Source: Cyanoderma ruficeps (Eukaryota > Chordata > Aves > Passeriformes > Timaliidae). Taken from it: 64,000 nucleotides of DNA. Position 1 is the stretch's first letter. Each line of letters starts with the position of its first letter. The notes under the pieces were generated by a model, which ran no database searches, was not told the DNA's origin, and saw only the letters and a list, made by a program, of their open reading frames with translations. The stretch is taken from contig VZDJ01000015.1 in the NCBI GenBank assembly GCA_008694505.1, positions 706,359-770,358 of the forward strand, read 5' to 3'. Both the position numbers and the translations under genes were made by a program. Shown here in pieces: positions 1 through 18,487 of this stretch.

Positions 1-1958
1 GTAATTCTTAACTTCAAGCTTTCAACACTGAATCTTTTTTGTTTTAAAAGTCCTGGTAGTTTTTTTATCTTGATTTTCATTGGGCTCTTCTCATCCCACA
101 ACTTTTGGAGGTGATGATGTTGAGTACCTGTCTAAAGAAAAAATGGGTTAACCAGAAAATTACAGTGACTTTTCTTAAGCTTAAGTGATTACTGAAGTTG
201 TTAGCCATTGTTTAGTTGATACATCTCTGACACCTGCATATGTTACCCTTTATGTTTTACTTCTCCCTTTTGATGTCAGACTTCAATTTGAATCTCATTG
301 CTGGTAGTAGGTAATCACAGTGCATGCTGCAAAGACTCTGAAAAAAATCTGAACCAAACAGTTCAAAATTTGAAAATTGGTATTTAAAATTCAATACTCC
401 TATATTAAAAAGAAAAAAGTCACCTTTACCCAGTTGGTCATTTTATTGCTGGATGCCATTTTCAAAAGAAAGGAGTTTTTCTAAGCAGTGTTCTGTTAAC
501 ATAGCCTACAAGAAATAAGTACAAAATGTGTCAGTGCAGATCATGCTACTCATGTAGGATAGCTGGAACGAGTTGGACCAGAATCATGGGTTTAGTTAAA
601 ATAAACTCTAGACATGAAATTAATGGAGTGGAAGCCTAGACTCTGGAGTGTTTCACTGTTCCCTTATTAACCATAAAGGAAAATAGCACTTCTTTTTAAA
701 ATACTGAGTAACTTTAAAGGCTTAAGGAAGAAAATTCATAACAGTCCTGTAGAATTTCTTTGCCTGAAACACTGAAGTGCAGTTACTTCTGTGTGAGGAA
801 GTTACTATCCTTTTCCTTAAACGTTATAATTAATAAATTAAATGCTCCTGTTACTGTTTTCCTAATCAATTTTTTTCTCGTTTACATGCTACAAGGATGA
901 CGTAAGTAAAAAAGTCATGATCAAATGACTATGAAATTGCATTGTAAACTGCAAAGATGGTCAGTGGTCTTCAAACTGTGGTAACTCAGAAATCCAATCT
1001 GTATTTACAAAATTAAAACAATGAGGTATTTGAAGAACTGTGCAGAAAGTACTGGGCTGACTGTGCTACACAGGAGTAATAGCAACTCTGAAAACTTCCA
1101 TTTCCTGATAAAAATACTTATCTCAAATGCCATCCTTTGTGTAGCAAACTCTCTCCTGACTTTTTATTTACCTTTAAGACTTCTGAGAGGAAAAAGTGTC
1201 TCAGCAGAGGATATCTGCTTGCATCCAGTTTGTTTTCTGTTGGTTCCTGCTTTGTATCAGTATGGTGTGTAAAGTATAACAGGATATCAAAGCTTCACTT
1301 TGACTTGACCCAGGAGTTGTGTTTAGGTGTCACCACGCCTGTCCCATCTGCCTCTGGATGGTTCAAAACATCAAGGAGGGGCTGCAAAGTGGCATCATTA
1401 ATCTTGTCAGTACTTTTGTAACTCCTGTAGATGGTTTTTTAGGACAATGAATTTCACTAAATCCAGAGTGAAGTACCTTAAGGGCTTAAATCCTAGGCAC
1501 AGATTTAAAGTAGCTGCTTCTTTGTAAGTCATCTGAGAGCTTCTTGAGAAGTAAGCCCTGTCTTAGAATACCTTTTTAAATTGAATGTTAGTTACCTTTT
1601 AAAGCCAGATGTCTTGGCATTATTTGAAACTGTGAGACCTCACAGTACATCTTTTAAATATCTATACTGGCCAGGCCTTTTGATTTCTCCAGTTGTGTGC
1701 CAGATGTATGGTATTTTAAGTCTTTTCAAGGGGTTCAGAATACTAAATACTAACCAGTAACCTTGGGATTTTGTGAGTAGCACAGATACAATGTTTACAT
1801 TGCTGGAGTAGGAACTAGGTGAGAATTGTAAATGAAACCTTTAGTGTAAGTATTGGTAGTGTTGTATGTATAGATGCATGTTCCATAACTCAGTTTGAAA
1901 GTTAAATGTGATAATTACTTAATTGAATTTCTCAGTCATGTTTTGCATTCCTTGGTAG
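1..1958 (+). other. PACSIN2: PACSIN2 intron, 3' part
   Basis: AT-rich intron lying before the first PACSIN2 exon in the window. The F-BAR exon that should precede it is not here. The short open frames at 1.0-1.4 kb match nothing I recognise and lack splice context. The acceptor TTGGTAG ends at 1958. Confidence 0.8.
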
Positions 1959-7594
<5,636 letters not shown>

Positions 7595-9315
7595 CAAAGG
7601 ACAAAATAAACACACAAGTGTCACAAGAGCTCTGGAGGCCTGTACAGTGTATTTAGGTGAAGTGAGAGGAAACTGGATGGATGTATAGAGTGTATATATT
7701 TTAATGAAAAGGTCAGAGCTTCATACCCGAAATAAGGCTGAACGAAAGACAAAAGCTTCACATGGTTTTCACAACTTGTTCCCAATGCAAAGGAAAAGGA
7801 GTTAGGTTGAAAAAAAAAATAGTATGATAGGAAAAATACTTTTTAAACCTTTTCTTCCCACACTGTCTGTTATTGTGGATCCTAAACATTTTTGCATTTT
7901 CTACGCTTATGCCTCATCCTACCCCAGGTATGTGGCTTCCGCTCACTTTTGTTTAATCAGTTATTTTAAGTGACCTTCAGTAACTTGCAACTTGAATTAT
8001 AAAGATTATTATAGTTAATTTTTTTATTTGTTCTTATCAATGTCTGAAAGATGCAGTATTTTTTTATTTAAATGCTATGTAGTTAAGCACCTTTTTGTAT
8101 GCTTTATCAATTAATACTTAAATTATGACATAGATTTAGTCACCACTTGAGTGAGTGAAAGCTCTTTCCACGTTGTAGTAATCTTTGTGTTGTCAGCATG
8201 GCTTGAAGTTGTAAATGGAGTTGTAAAACAAAATACTGTATTTAATAAATATCTGTTACAGAAGGCTATTTGTAGCAGAAATATCTGCAGGTGTCATGGG
8301 TTGGGATTCTATTACAAATGTTCTTTACGTGGGTTGACACTTGAAATAAGAGTTTTCCATCTAGATCTTAAGTGGCATTCAAAAGAAATATAAATTATGC
8401 ATAAGCCCCAGAAGAGTGGCTATTTCCAGCACATGTTTGCAGGGAAAAAAAAAAATTCCTCTTTTTAACTGCTAATGAATTTTGGGTGATTTGAAATGTT
8501 AAATCTGTGAAGGCTGATTATCTTGAACAGAGAAGACTGTAAAATAGACTAAATGCTTTTATTAAGAGCCTATCTATGTTGTGTATATGTACATATCATT
8601 TGATATTCCAAAATATGAAGAGCATGGCTATTAGTTATCAAGCCTTTCGGTGTCAATAAGATTTAGCCTGTTTTAAGAGTTTAAATTATAGGTATATTTA
8701 AATCTGCTTTCCTGCCATATTCATTACTGTACCATAGAGAAAGTATTCTGTGATTAGATTTTTCAGAAGTACAGTAAATACACTAATATACTCAAAATCG
8801 GTATTTGTGGATAAATTTATGAGTCAAAATATAACCTAGCTTTAGTCCAAACATGGATTATTGTAGCAGAACACTGTAAAATCTCCATTTGTTTGCAGTT
8901 ACAACTTGGCCAGCTGTAATCGTGTCAAATATACATTTGTGACATTGAAAACTGGGTTGTAAAACTACAGCAGATCTGTGTTAAAACTAAGTATCAGGTA
9001 AGTAGATAATGCCATGTTAGGAAGCTACACTGTAATGAAGTTAACAAATCTTTTTCGAGGTAACTATTAAACACTGTCGGTAATCTTGGACTTTATCGTT
9101 TGCTTTTTGAGCTTATAGATATATTTAGTCATCATTTTCAGTGAATCCAAATGTGCAGGCTTAGAAAGTGGATGTATGTATATGTCTGTCAGCAAAAACT
9201 TACCAACATATTTGTTCATCCACAGGACAGTTGCTAAAATTGTCAGGAATTACTGGTTTGGGTCTCTGTATTGTAAAATATTTTAGAAAACAATAAAATC
9301 TGTTAATCTCTTAAT
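7595..9315 (+). other. PACSIN2: PACSIN2 3' untranslated region
   Basis: About 1.7 kb of AT-rich sequence following the stop codon. AATAAA occurs at 7605, only 10 nt after the stop, at 8244 and at 9292; the last is the best candidate for the main end because the AT-rich, TGTA-rich character persists until there. Possible Pumilio sites are TGTATATA at 7691 and TGTACATA at 8588. The exact cleavage site cannot be seen. Confidence 0.65.
9292..9297 (+). terminator. PACSIN2: Probable PACSIN2 polyadenylation signal
   Basis: Canonical AATAAA in the context ACAATAAAATC, at the end of the AT-rich 3'UTR and about 480 bp before CR1 repeat sequence begins. Confidence 0.6.
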
Positions 9316-9774
9316 GCACCTTTTACTATTTCAATGTATGTCAAAATAGTCTCATGAAACAAATAATCTGTGCATTTGATTGCAATTCATGGTGAGGAAA
9401 CCTGCCCTGTGTGAAAGAGCCACAAACAGGAGCGTGAGGTGGGTGGCATTGTGCCATTAACAAAAAAGGGAGGTGCCACGCACAGGAATTCTCAGCAAAA
9501 CATTCCAGCAAAATCCTCATGGAAGAAGAGGAAAACTGTCTTTTGTGGGTATGGAGAGTCCACTGTGAGGCTGCTTTCTGTGGTGGTGTCAAGTCTCAGC
9601 GTGGGTGAGCAGCTAAGCTTTTTATTTCTTTGTAAATATTTTCTGCCTTTGAGTTCTCTTGTTGACTGGCAATTAGTGATTGGTGATTAGTGTGGTGCTG
9701 TCTGTGACAGCTGGCTGAAGGTTTTATCTCATCTCCCCCATCAACACGTGCTGAACAGCAAATCCCAGAGGTTC

Positions 9775-10115
9775 ATCATCAGTGGCACAGGGTCACCAGT
9801 GGTGTCCCCCAGTGTTAATTGTTTAATTTATTCATCAGTGCCTTGGGTGAAGGGATCAGTGGTGACACAGAGCTGGGAGGAGCAGCCAATCCCCCTGGGG
9901 GCTGCACAGCCCTTCCCAAGGGCCTCAGCAGGGTGGAGAGATGGGGAGAGGAGCTGTCTGAGTTCCAGAAAAGGCAAATCCATGGTCCTGCACCTGGGAA
10001 AGGACAATCCCAGAGCCCAGGACAGGCTGGGGGTCACCTGCTGGAGAGCAGCTCTGAGGAGAAGGGCCTGAGGGTCCTGGTGGGCAGGGAGCTGTCCCTG
10101 AGGGCAAGGACACCA
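9775..10115 (+). mobile_element. CR1 LINE fragment (late reverse-transcriptase ORF region)
   Basis: The stretch reads like the end of CR1 ORF2 on the + strand, with decayed frames carrying phrases such as ISGDTELGGA, RVERWGEELS and LESSSEEKG that match the family's conserved C-terminal region. Frame breaks show it is dead. It lies about 0.5 kb past the PACSIN2 end. Confidence 0.75.
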
Positions 10116-13100
10116 CTCAGAACTCTGTAAGGTGCTTTTACAGTTGTCTTACACTGTAAGTCACTTATTAAATAATCAACTGCCACCCTTCCACTTAACC
10201 TTTTAATAAATCTACAAGTCCAAACAGGAATCCCTCTGGGGGACACACAGGTATCCTCCCACTTTTCATTACTGTAGTCAGTAACTGATGAAATATTCAT
10301 TTATTTCATAGCAGTTTACTTCTGTTTTTATGAGGGACATTAGCAAGAACTCTTTGAACATCCAAGTCACTCGTTACCTCAGCTAGATCATCTTGACACG
10401 TGAAGTCTCCAGGCCTGCAAGGTAAAAAACCAGATCCATTGTGGAGCACTGTGGTGATAGATGACACTTGTAGAATGTGTATGCAGAAAACACTGAAATC
10501 TGCCTGCCCTGGCAGAGAGAAAACATGCAGTGGCAAATGCAGGTGGGTTTTGCAGCGGGATGCCACATGCAGCTGGAGCTTTGCAAGTCCCCTGCATTGC
10601 TGGTGCAAACAGCATCCTCACACTGAGTGTTGCTGCTTGTAAATCCCAGTATATGGCAGGAGTTTGGTTTTGCACTGGGCAGTGGTGTGAGGATGTAGAC
10701 ACTCCCCAAGAGTGGAGAACTCCATGAAACCTCACCTGTTTGAAGCTTCATGATATTATCAGGACAATCACTGCATTAGTACTAAATAAAAAAGTTGAAC
10801 TGATTTCATCAACTGGCTTTTAATGTAGATCCTAAACTTCTTTTCCATGTGCTGGGACAACCATTTGAATGCTTGATCTTTCTCTTCCAGTGAAGGCTTT
10901 TTCTGTGTGAATTATTTATATTGCAGTGATACATTTGTGACCATGCTGTGCCTTTGAGGTTACCATTTGCAAAGGGCTGGCCTGAAACCTGATAACTGCA
11001 GTTGTCATGAGGCAACATATCTGCAAGGCAGCTGTGAGCAGACAAACTTTGCTTGGTGTGACCAAGCTTTCCAAAGGGTATCAAGCAGAGTTTTGTAGCT
11101 GGCATCACCTGGCACTGTACCTATATTCCACCATTTCTCCATGTGGAGAAACCTCATGAGAGGCTTGCTGATAACTGGAGAACAGAACTGATAGAATTCT
11201 ACAGAGCTAAAAGCTTTTGAGTATTGGAAATGGCAGCAAATGTTTTGGAGCTTTGAGAAAGTAGGTGTCTACTGAAGCTGTAATGCCAGTCAGCTCCAGG
11301 CAGAATCAAGTGCCAGTTCCTGGTTATCAAACCAGCCAAAGAACAGGCTGTTCTCAGGAGATAATCCCTAATGCTTCTCCCTTGTATTTATAAGCCCTGG
11401 CAGGGCTGTCTGGCCAGCTGCAGGAGCCCAAGACTTCCTCTGGCAGTTAGGTGAGAGTAGGAGAAAGTTACTCTTTATCAGCTTTATCAGCTCATGGAGC
11501 GGTCCTTGTGCCCAAAAAATGTGTATCCACCAAATAATCCAGGAAGAACCCTTCCATTTCAGAATGGCTGTGCAGAAAAGGGGATTAGCACAGGATCAGC
11601 CAGGGAGGAAGGGCCTCCAAGTGTCTTCTGTCCCATCTTTAGCTCAACTCTTGGAACAGGTTGCTGAGTGTTGCTGACAACCTCCAGGAGAGTTTCCCTG
11701 TGGGCAAACTGCTCCAGTATCTGATAGTCCTCATCATGAAATCGTTTTCTCTTTGTATCACATTGGACCTGTGTGCTGGGTGAGTGTGAATTCAGAGCCC
11801 TTGGTTTTTGATTTGCAAACCAGTAACCCCCAACATCACAGTCTGGCAGTGAATTGCTCTCATTTGCAATGATTTGAGGGCTGCTAATGCAGGGCGGGCT
11901 GCACTAGCCCGGTGTTTGTTTCTGAGCATACACATGTGACAGTTCTCCCACGGACCTGTTTGTCACACCAGCTGCTATGGAAGCAATTCTTAAGGGTTCC
12001 CTGTGCTCTGGGAATACAAATATGTGTTCTGGCCCTTCTTGGAAACCACCAGCGAGATGTGATACTGCCACACTGAGGTACAATAGGCAAAGTGGCACTT
12101 TTGGGCCACTTCCCCACCACTGCTGCTGTTCTCTCACTGTGCCTTCCCTCTTTCTGCACTCCACTCAAATCACAAACTTGCTGAAGAATGAGACACCCAC
12201 CTGTACTCCCTGGAAAAATTCATCACCTTTCACAGTTTATTCTGATGGCTTCCTTTATTTAGACCACTTTGCTTCTGCCCTCAGTCTGGTACAGTTAAAA
12301 TGCTTTCCACTGACTGAGAGTGCTTTATTTTCATCTGGGTTTGGGTTTGGTTTGGTTTGGTTTTTTCTTTCCACCTCTCCAGCCACATCCTTTAGAGCAG
12401 ACAAACACTCAAGTGCTCGTAAGGAAATGTGCTTTTTAAAAAAATTATTATTTACTAAAGCATATAAGAGAATGAAACATGCACAATATTCAGATGCCAA
12501 CAAGACATTTCCTGTGTGCCCATGAGCAGCAACAGCCAAGGCCCCTGCCAAGGCTGCAGCAGAGGACTTGAGGGAGGGCTTGGGAGCTGCTGCCTGGAGG
12601 ATTGTGCCAGTGGGAAGCAGGTGCCATCCTCTTCAAGGACAGCAAGATAAGGAAGCACAGCCTTGCTGGACTCTCTCTTCCATCTTTCCATTCCATCTCT
12701 GCTCCTTGCCCTCCTCATTGCATTTCCCAAGTCAGGAATGAGTCACTCAGGCCCCTGCACCTTATGGTGGGACCACAGAACCGAGTTTGCCTGCAGAGGA
12801 GGCTCGAATGGCTGTTTGTACATGGCACAAACATGAATGGAGACAAAACCCGACAGCTTTGGCATCTCCCTGCAGCTGTCCAGGCACTCACACAGCCTTA
12901 AGGACAGGATTTGCCATTCAGCCACAGCCCTTGTTCCAGCACTGTCAGTTAACCTCAGGCAGATCCAATCCAAACCTCAAAGCCCAGCCCCACAGGGATC
13001 TCCTGGAATCCCCAGCTCAGCCTGGTATTCACTCCTGACACTCCTCCTGAGCCCTGCTGATCCCTTCAGAAAGCACCTGGCAAACAAAGCCCCTTCCCCA

Positions 13101-14100
13101 GCACAGAGCAGACAGAACCTGGTGACAGGAGACAAGAAACTGATGGTATTAAACACATGTCTGGGTATCCCAGTGCATTCCTACTTTACACACCGAAATT
13201 TATGTTTTAAACAAGCACAATGCAAAGTGCAGGGCAGACATCACGTGGGAAGCAGATATTAGATTGTTACTGAGCCTGTTCTTAAAGGCACTATTCCTTT
13301 GTGCATGGAAACAGGGCATGGCATCAGTTTGGGGAAGTACCTGCAGTGAAAGGAGAACCCAGCTGCTGTTTCCCAATTACAGGTTTGATATATATATATA
13401 TATATTTTTCCCCTTATTCCTCATCTTTTACTGCCATCTACTGTCTCTGACTGAATGGCTTCTTCACCGCAAGTTTTAACAAGGGACCCTCAGAGAGGGC
13501 TTTGGGGACAGATTAACTGAGGAACATAATTAATTGAGCAACATAACACTTGTGGAATGGTGGGCTCAGGCCATAATTGGGAAGAAATAATGGATTAAGA
13601 AAGGAGAAGACAATTCTGAAAAGTCAGTCCGTAAGTATTGCATTTCAGCATTTTGAAAACAAGTCGTTTTGTTTGTTTTGAAGAAAAGCTTTTGTTTGGA
13701 AAACAACCCCCCAGAACCCTCCCAATGTTTAGTTTTAAACAGGTCTATAGAAAAGGGGCATCCTGAGAGTCAATTATAGTTTTGTGGCCTTTCCTGCAGC
13801 CAGGATTAGCAAAATGGCTCCAAGAAGCACCTCAGAGCTCTCTCGGGTGAAGGAAAGCAACTTGGACAAGAGTATCCTGCAGTTTGTTTCTCTCTGAATG
13901 TGCTGTCAGGGAATAGCATCCTGCAGGTATTGGCTGTTTCATGGCTCCAGGAAACTGCAGGGGATATTATAACTATTAATCGAACTATTATAACTATAGT
14001 GTCTAACTATATATAACTACAGAACAGAGTGCTGATCTCCACTTGGGCCAGGGCTGGGTTTTTTTATTTATTCCAGTACATCCTTTCCTAAGGAAAGCAC
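10116..14100. other. Intergenic stretch PACSIN2-YBX3, left part
   Basis: No gene recognised on either strand. Several open frames of 80-180 codons exist (for example 11977-12525) but overlap each other in different frames and match no family I know. A simple (TA)n tract lies at 13388-13405. Parts near 11.64-11.77 and 12.9-13.1 kb look like old repeats but could not be assigned. Confidence 0.6.
13388..13405. repeat. (TA)n microsatellite
   Basis: About nine uninterrupted TA dinucleotides followed by a T-rich tract. Confidence 0.9.
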
Positions 14101-14109
14101 TGGAGAGAT

Positions 14110-14500
14110 GCGGGGGGTTCCACTGGGGCACCGTTTTCCTCCCTGGCCAAGGCGCATGCGTAGAATGCCGACATATTCGGAAGGTCAAATAAAACCTGGT
14201 GTGATAAGCCATCCTCTGTGTGGTATCACGACTTCCGGCGAGTCGCCATATTGGGTGCTGGCAGAAGTCACTTCCTGTTGGGACGCCATGTTTAGTGTGG
14301 CATCACGCGATCAATGGGGCGGCTTGTTCGCCATCTTTTGTGCTGGCGGAAGTAGCTGCCGGCTGAGACGTCATCTTTGGTGTGGCACATGCGACTTCTT
14401 CCCTTCGTTGCCATCTTGGGTGCTGGCAGAAGCCGCTTCGGCTGGGCCGCCATCTTTGGTGTGGTACCACTGAGGCCCCTGCCCCTTACAAAGGTACACC
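14110..14500. promoter_or_regulatory. Orphan CpG-rich promoter-like element
   Basis: CpG-dense island in an otherwise CpG-poor intergenic region. It carries an NRF1-like GGCGCATGCGT at 14151, a perfect ETS-type ACTTCCGGC at 14231, an opposite-strand GGCGGAAGTA near 14346, a CRE-like GACGTCAT near 14368 and several YY1-like GCCATNTT motifs. This set is typical of TATA-less CpG promoters. No coding exon with support follows on either strand; a non-coding RNA start, a distal enhancer or an LTR-derived promoter are all possible. Function is inferred from motifs only. Confidence 0.5.
14244..14470. repeat. Dimeric tandem array of about 40-bp half units (YY1-like core)
   Basis: Six diverged half units start with C/G-CGCCAT-type cores: CGCCATATTGGGTGCTGG, CGCCATGTTTAGTGTGG, CGCCATCTTTTGTGCTGG, CGTCATCTTTGGTGTGG, GCCATCTTGGGTGCTGG and CGCCATCTTTGGTGTGG. 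Odd copies continue as GTGCTGGC(A/G)GAAG and even copies as GTGTGG(C/T)A, so the true unit is a dimer of about 82-85 bp, present about 2.7 times. The tail of an earlier copy (TGTGGTATCACGACTTCC) precedes at 14219. Confidence 0.8.
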
Positions 14501-17500
14501 CGCCTGCCTGAAGCCGACCTCGCTCCGGTGCCGGCCCGGCTCAGGTTGCCGTTCTGCCCCTGACCTTTCCTGCCATCGTACCTCCCAAAGTGACACGCAG
14601 ACTGTCACTTTGGAAAAGATTGCAAAGGAAGGCAATGGCTTCAGAAACAGCCATGAAATTCAAGGGAAAGTCTATTTCCAAGAGAGATGCTGGAGGGGCG
14701 AAGGCAGCGTGTGCAGTGCTGAGCTGAGATGCTCATGCCGAGCCTCCGCCTGGGGTTTGCTCTGCAGCTCCCCACCTCGGATGGATCCACCTCTGGGGAT
14801 CTCTGGCGGCTGCTCACAGTTCACCCTTGTCTGCTCTGACCAAGCAGGGAGGCGATGGGGGTTCTGCCAATCTCAGATTTTTGTTTTGTACTGCAGGCAC
14901 ATGCACGCTCAGTGCATTGTGCGTGTGGTCCCTGTGCTACACCAGTTATTGGTAAAGGCTGTGGTCTGTGGTCAGCGGGAGTGGCTGAGGAAGGGATTTC
15001 TGAGGTGAAATTTAGGTGCCCTCGACCACATTTGTTGGTGACTATCCCATAAATCACCACTTGCAAAGCCCTTTACAAACACACTCGTCCCGTTCCTTTG
15101 CCTCCTCAGAACCAGCAGCTGGCTGGTGTCCAGCCTCTTTATAATGGCAAATAAACACAGATCCAGGAGCAAGGCAGCGTGACTCTCACCACACAATTCA
15201 GTGCTCTGGAGAGCTAATTCTTGTCTCGATCAGGTCCTTCCAGCTATACTTTACACTCTGCTAGGACAACACCACGTTGCATGTGCCTTATGTCACGTTA
15301 ACCCCTCAGATGACACCAGGAGCAGGGACACAAAGGAGCAGGCAGGGAACAGGATCATCATCACTTTTTTTTTTCCAGTTTCTTGTCTTTCGACTCTGGC
15401 TGGAATCAGGTTTTTCATGTATTACAGCCAGCCAGGTACTCAACATTAATCTGCTCAGAAGTTTTTCTGTGTTGCAACACACAAATCCTTGTGGCAGTCC
15501 TTTAAATCCTTCCATCTGGAAGGAGCCAAAATTGCTTATGAACAATAATTCTTGGTTACCTCAAGTTTGAGACACATCCTCTCTGTGGCAGAGTGAATTC
15601 AACCCAACAATTCCCAGGTTAATGCCAAGCTTTGAGTTATTTGGGATGAAGTGTTCTTCATTTTCCACAATGGAGCAGATATATGTAGCCCACATAATAC
15701 CCACTTAACATACCCAAACCGATCCTTTGAAAAATTTTGAAGTATTTTGTTAATTTATTTTGCCTAAAATTCTTGACTAGTGTGATCTCAGCTTGCAGAA
15801 TTCTCTCATAAAGTGTCCACTGGAATTTATATTTCTCAGGCTCACCTTCGTGTTTCTCACAGGGGTCCGGGAGGTACTTGTAGAACAACATGGAAATCAA
15901 GGAACAGCGACAGTAACTCTCAGTTCCCCTGACAGTAACTTTGTTATTTTTTCCCAGATCACTTCTGTGGCTTTAAGGGGAAATACCTCCTTTACCTGCC
16001 TCTTGTTATTGCTCTGAAGCCTTCTAGTTGGTGGAGCAGCGTTTTGCATTTGACTGCTGGACCCTGCAGATATTTATTCTATAAACCATTTTGATTCCTT
16101 TTAGATTAAAGAATTCACGACATTTCCCCTTAAAGTCAGTGTCAGGTTGGGGATTTTCCCCCTCAATGAAAGTCTTCAAAAAAACCCCAACCCTTAAACA
16201 ACTCAGTAGATTTTGTAAAGCTGCCTCCATTCCAATATTAAAGATGTTCCTTGAGAAATATCTCTTCACAATATAAAATGTAATATATATTATATATGTT
16301 ACACACTGTACTGTTTGCTGGAAAGAAAAAGAATTCAGCATTATTTTTGTATTAGGTGAAATAATTTCAGCACATGAAATTATTTGGAAATGCTGCCTTG
16401 AAATATTGGTTTTTGCAATTGTTGAGACATAACCTTTCTTCTTCCTTGAAAGGTGTTATCACTTTTTTTTTTTAATCTACAAAATCACCAAATAAACTCT
16501 ATCTGTGGGATCCAGAAATCCCATATCCAGAAACTGCTTTTGCCAGTTCTCAGCACCCCAAAATCACTGGGGTTGGTTTAATCCCTGCAGGATCCTGGAG
16601 AAAGAAGGGAATGAATAATTCTACATCCAGTCTGGGGGCTACATAATATGTTGAATAATTGCATATCAAGTGAGGAGGATGGAAATGCCTATTGCAAACC
16701 AGCTCGTTTGCTGAAAAAAAAAGGCAGCATCCTGTGAGAGGAGAAATTTGTGATCATCTAATTAAAAAATATTAAATTATCTCTACACTTAAGGGGTCTG
16801 AGCTTCCAGTTTACTTAGAAAGGAAGCAGAGGCAGGGTGGAAGCAGGGATGTGTAATTTGGGAGGAATACAAAGACACTGTCCAAGCACTCAGGGATCAT
16901 GTTAGGAAAACTAGAGGAAATGCCAAAAGGAAATGAACCTGGTGAAGGGTGTCGAAGGCAAAAAGTTTTTGTCACCTGCGTTGGTGGATTGATTTCTTCC
17001 AGTATAATTCTTGAAACAACTTTGAATACTGAAGAAGAGGAAATGTATTATAAATTGGCAGCAAGAAAAGGAAAAATGAGATTACTCTATTTTTTTTTAT
17101 ATTAAAATCAAAGAATAAACCCAGGGGAAAATATTCCCAATTTTTAATTTTCAGGTTGTATACTGTAGGTTTTTTGTTGAATGGGTTTTTCAGTAAACTC
17201 TAAAGTTAGGTGGAGGAAGAAAAAATTAACTAACAACTTTGCTGAAAATAAATTTGATGTATCAAGTACGTGTCAGTGGCTTCATTATACATTTACCATG
17301 ACATAATTAAGCTATCCTCTTGAAATTAATTCCAATGAGCACCCTCTTAGGAATTTTCATGTACCCTGAAAAATGAAAAGGAAACAGAGTGACATATTCT
17401 TAAAGTAATGCAATGAACATAGCATTGAGAATTAAAAGCTATGGGATGAAAACCTATTTTTTGTTTCTTATGTGTACAGTGGGATGCAGTGAGGGGAACT

Positions 17501-18100
17501 GTAATAGCAGATGTCTTTGCTGCCTAGGGGATCTTCAACAAAGAATGCTCCCCAAAAACTTTCACTTAAGCTATAAGAACTGTCAAGAAATTGTTGAGAA
17601 GTGGAGATCAGGAAGGTGGATAAAGGAAAAAACAACCAGGACCATGCCCTTGAGTGCTCAGGTATACAGAGAAGTAAGGTGAAACTTTGTGTTTATACAA
17701 ACCCTTTTTTTTTTCATTACCTGTGGGGAAAGTGGAGAAGGCCATTTCCCTGATGCTCCAGTTCAGGCATCCATCTGGGAGAAAATGATGGACACAAGCA
17801 GAAAGTGATATGGGGAGAACGTGGAATAAAGATGGGGTGCCAGTGTGCACAAACTGCAAAAGAGAGTAGAAACATCGCCAAAACTACACTCGTGGAGGCT
17901 GGGAGAAGGACAGGGAAAAGGAAAAAGACGCAGGCAAGAAGCTGGGGGAGATATACGGGCAGCGGCAGCGAAATGAGGCAGCAGCGGGACAGCAGGGCTG
18001 AAAACTAAATGCCCTGGGGAGGGGAACTAGAGGACACCGCGGGAATGAAAGTGAGAAGAAAAGTGGGAAGAAATAGGAGTGACGGCGCCAATGCACACAT
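14501..18100. other. Intergenic stretch before the YBX3 promoter
   Basis: No gene recognised. The 208-codon frame running 14382-15008 overlaps the tandem array and has no family resemblance. The sequence is AT-rich from about 15.4 to 17.8 kb and becomes purine-rich at 17.8-18.1 kb. Confidence 0.6.
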
Positions 18101-18120
18101 CCCGCGCCCCTTGAGCACCA

Positions 18121-18202
18121 CAAAGCCCCTCAGGGCCCCTCAGAGCCCCTCAGGGCCCCTCAGAGCCCCTGAACACCCCAGAGCCCCTCAGGGCCCCTCA
18201 GC
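18121..18202. repeat. 10-bp tandem repeat (CAGAGCCCCT / CAGGGCCCCT)
   Basis: About eight near-perfect 10-bp units, alternating CAGAGCCCCT and CAGGGCCCCT, interrupted once by a variant (GAACACCCCA). It lies about 1 kb upstream of the YBX3 start codon. Confidence 0.9.
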
Positions 18203-18332
18203 GAGGCGCTCCTCCCTCGCACCGAGCACCCAGACCCCGAACGCCCTGAGGCCGATCCGCTCGCCTGCGCGTCCCCGCGGGATCTCCGTCCAGCGCCGTG
18301 CCCGCGCAGCCCCCTCCGTCCGCGCCCCCGCG

Positions 18333-18388
18333 CACAGACACACAGAGAGACAGACAGACAGACACACAGACACACAGACACACCACAC
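18333..18388. repeat. (CAGA)/(CACA) microsatellite
   Basis: Simple repeat of CACAGACA, CAGACAGA and CACACAGA blocks inside the GC-rich region upstream of YBX3. Confidence 0.9.
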
Positions 18389-18487
18389 CTGTGTGCGCCT
18401 GTGGCCACGCGTGTCCGCGCTGACAGGAACGGACAGGCGGCTGGAGAGCGCCCGCCCACGCCGTGCCGTGCCGTGTCCCCGAATGAC

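Noticed and set aside
11977..12525. 182-codon + strand open frame in the PACSIN2-YBX3 interval
   Set aside because: Overlaps frames of similar length on the other strand; composition is not protein-like and no family is recognised.
14382..15008. 208-codon + strand open frame after the tandem array
   Set aside because: It begins inside the repeat array, matches no family and has no splice or codon support.
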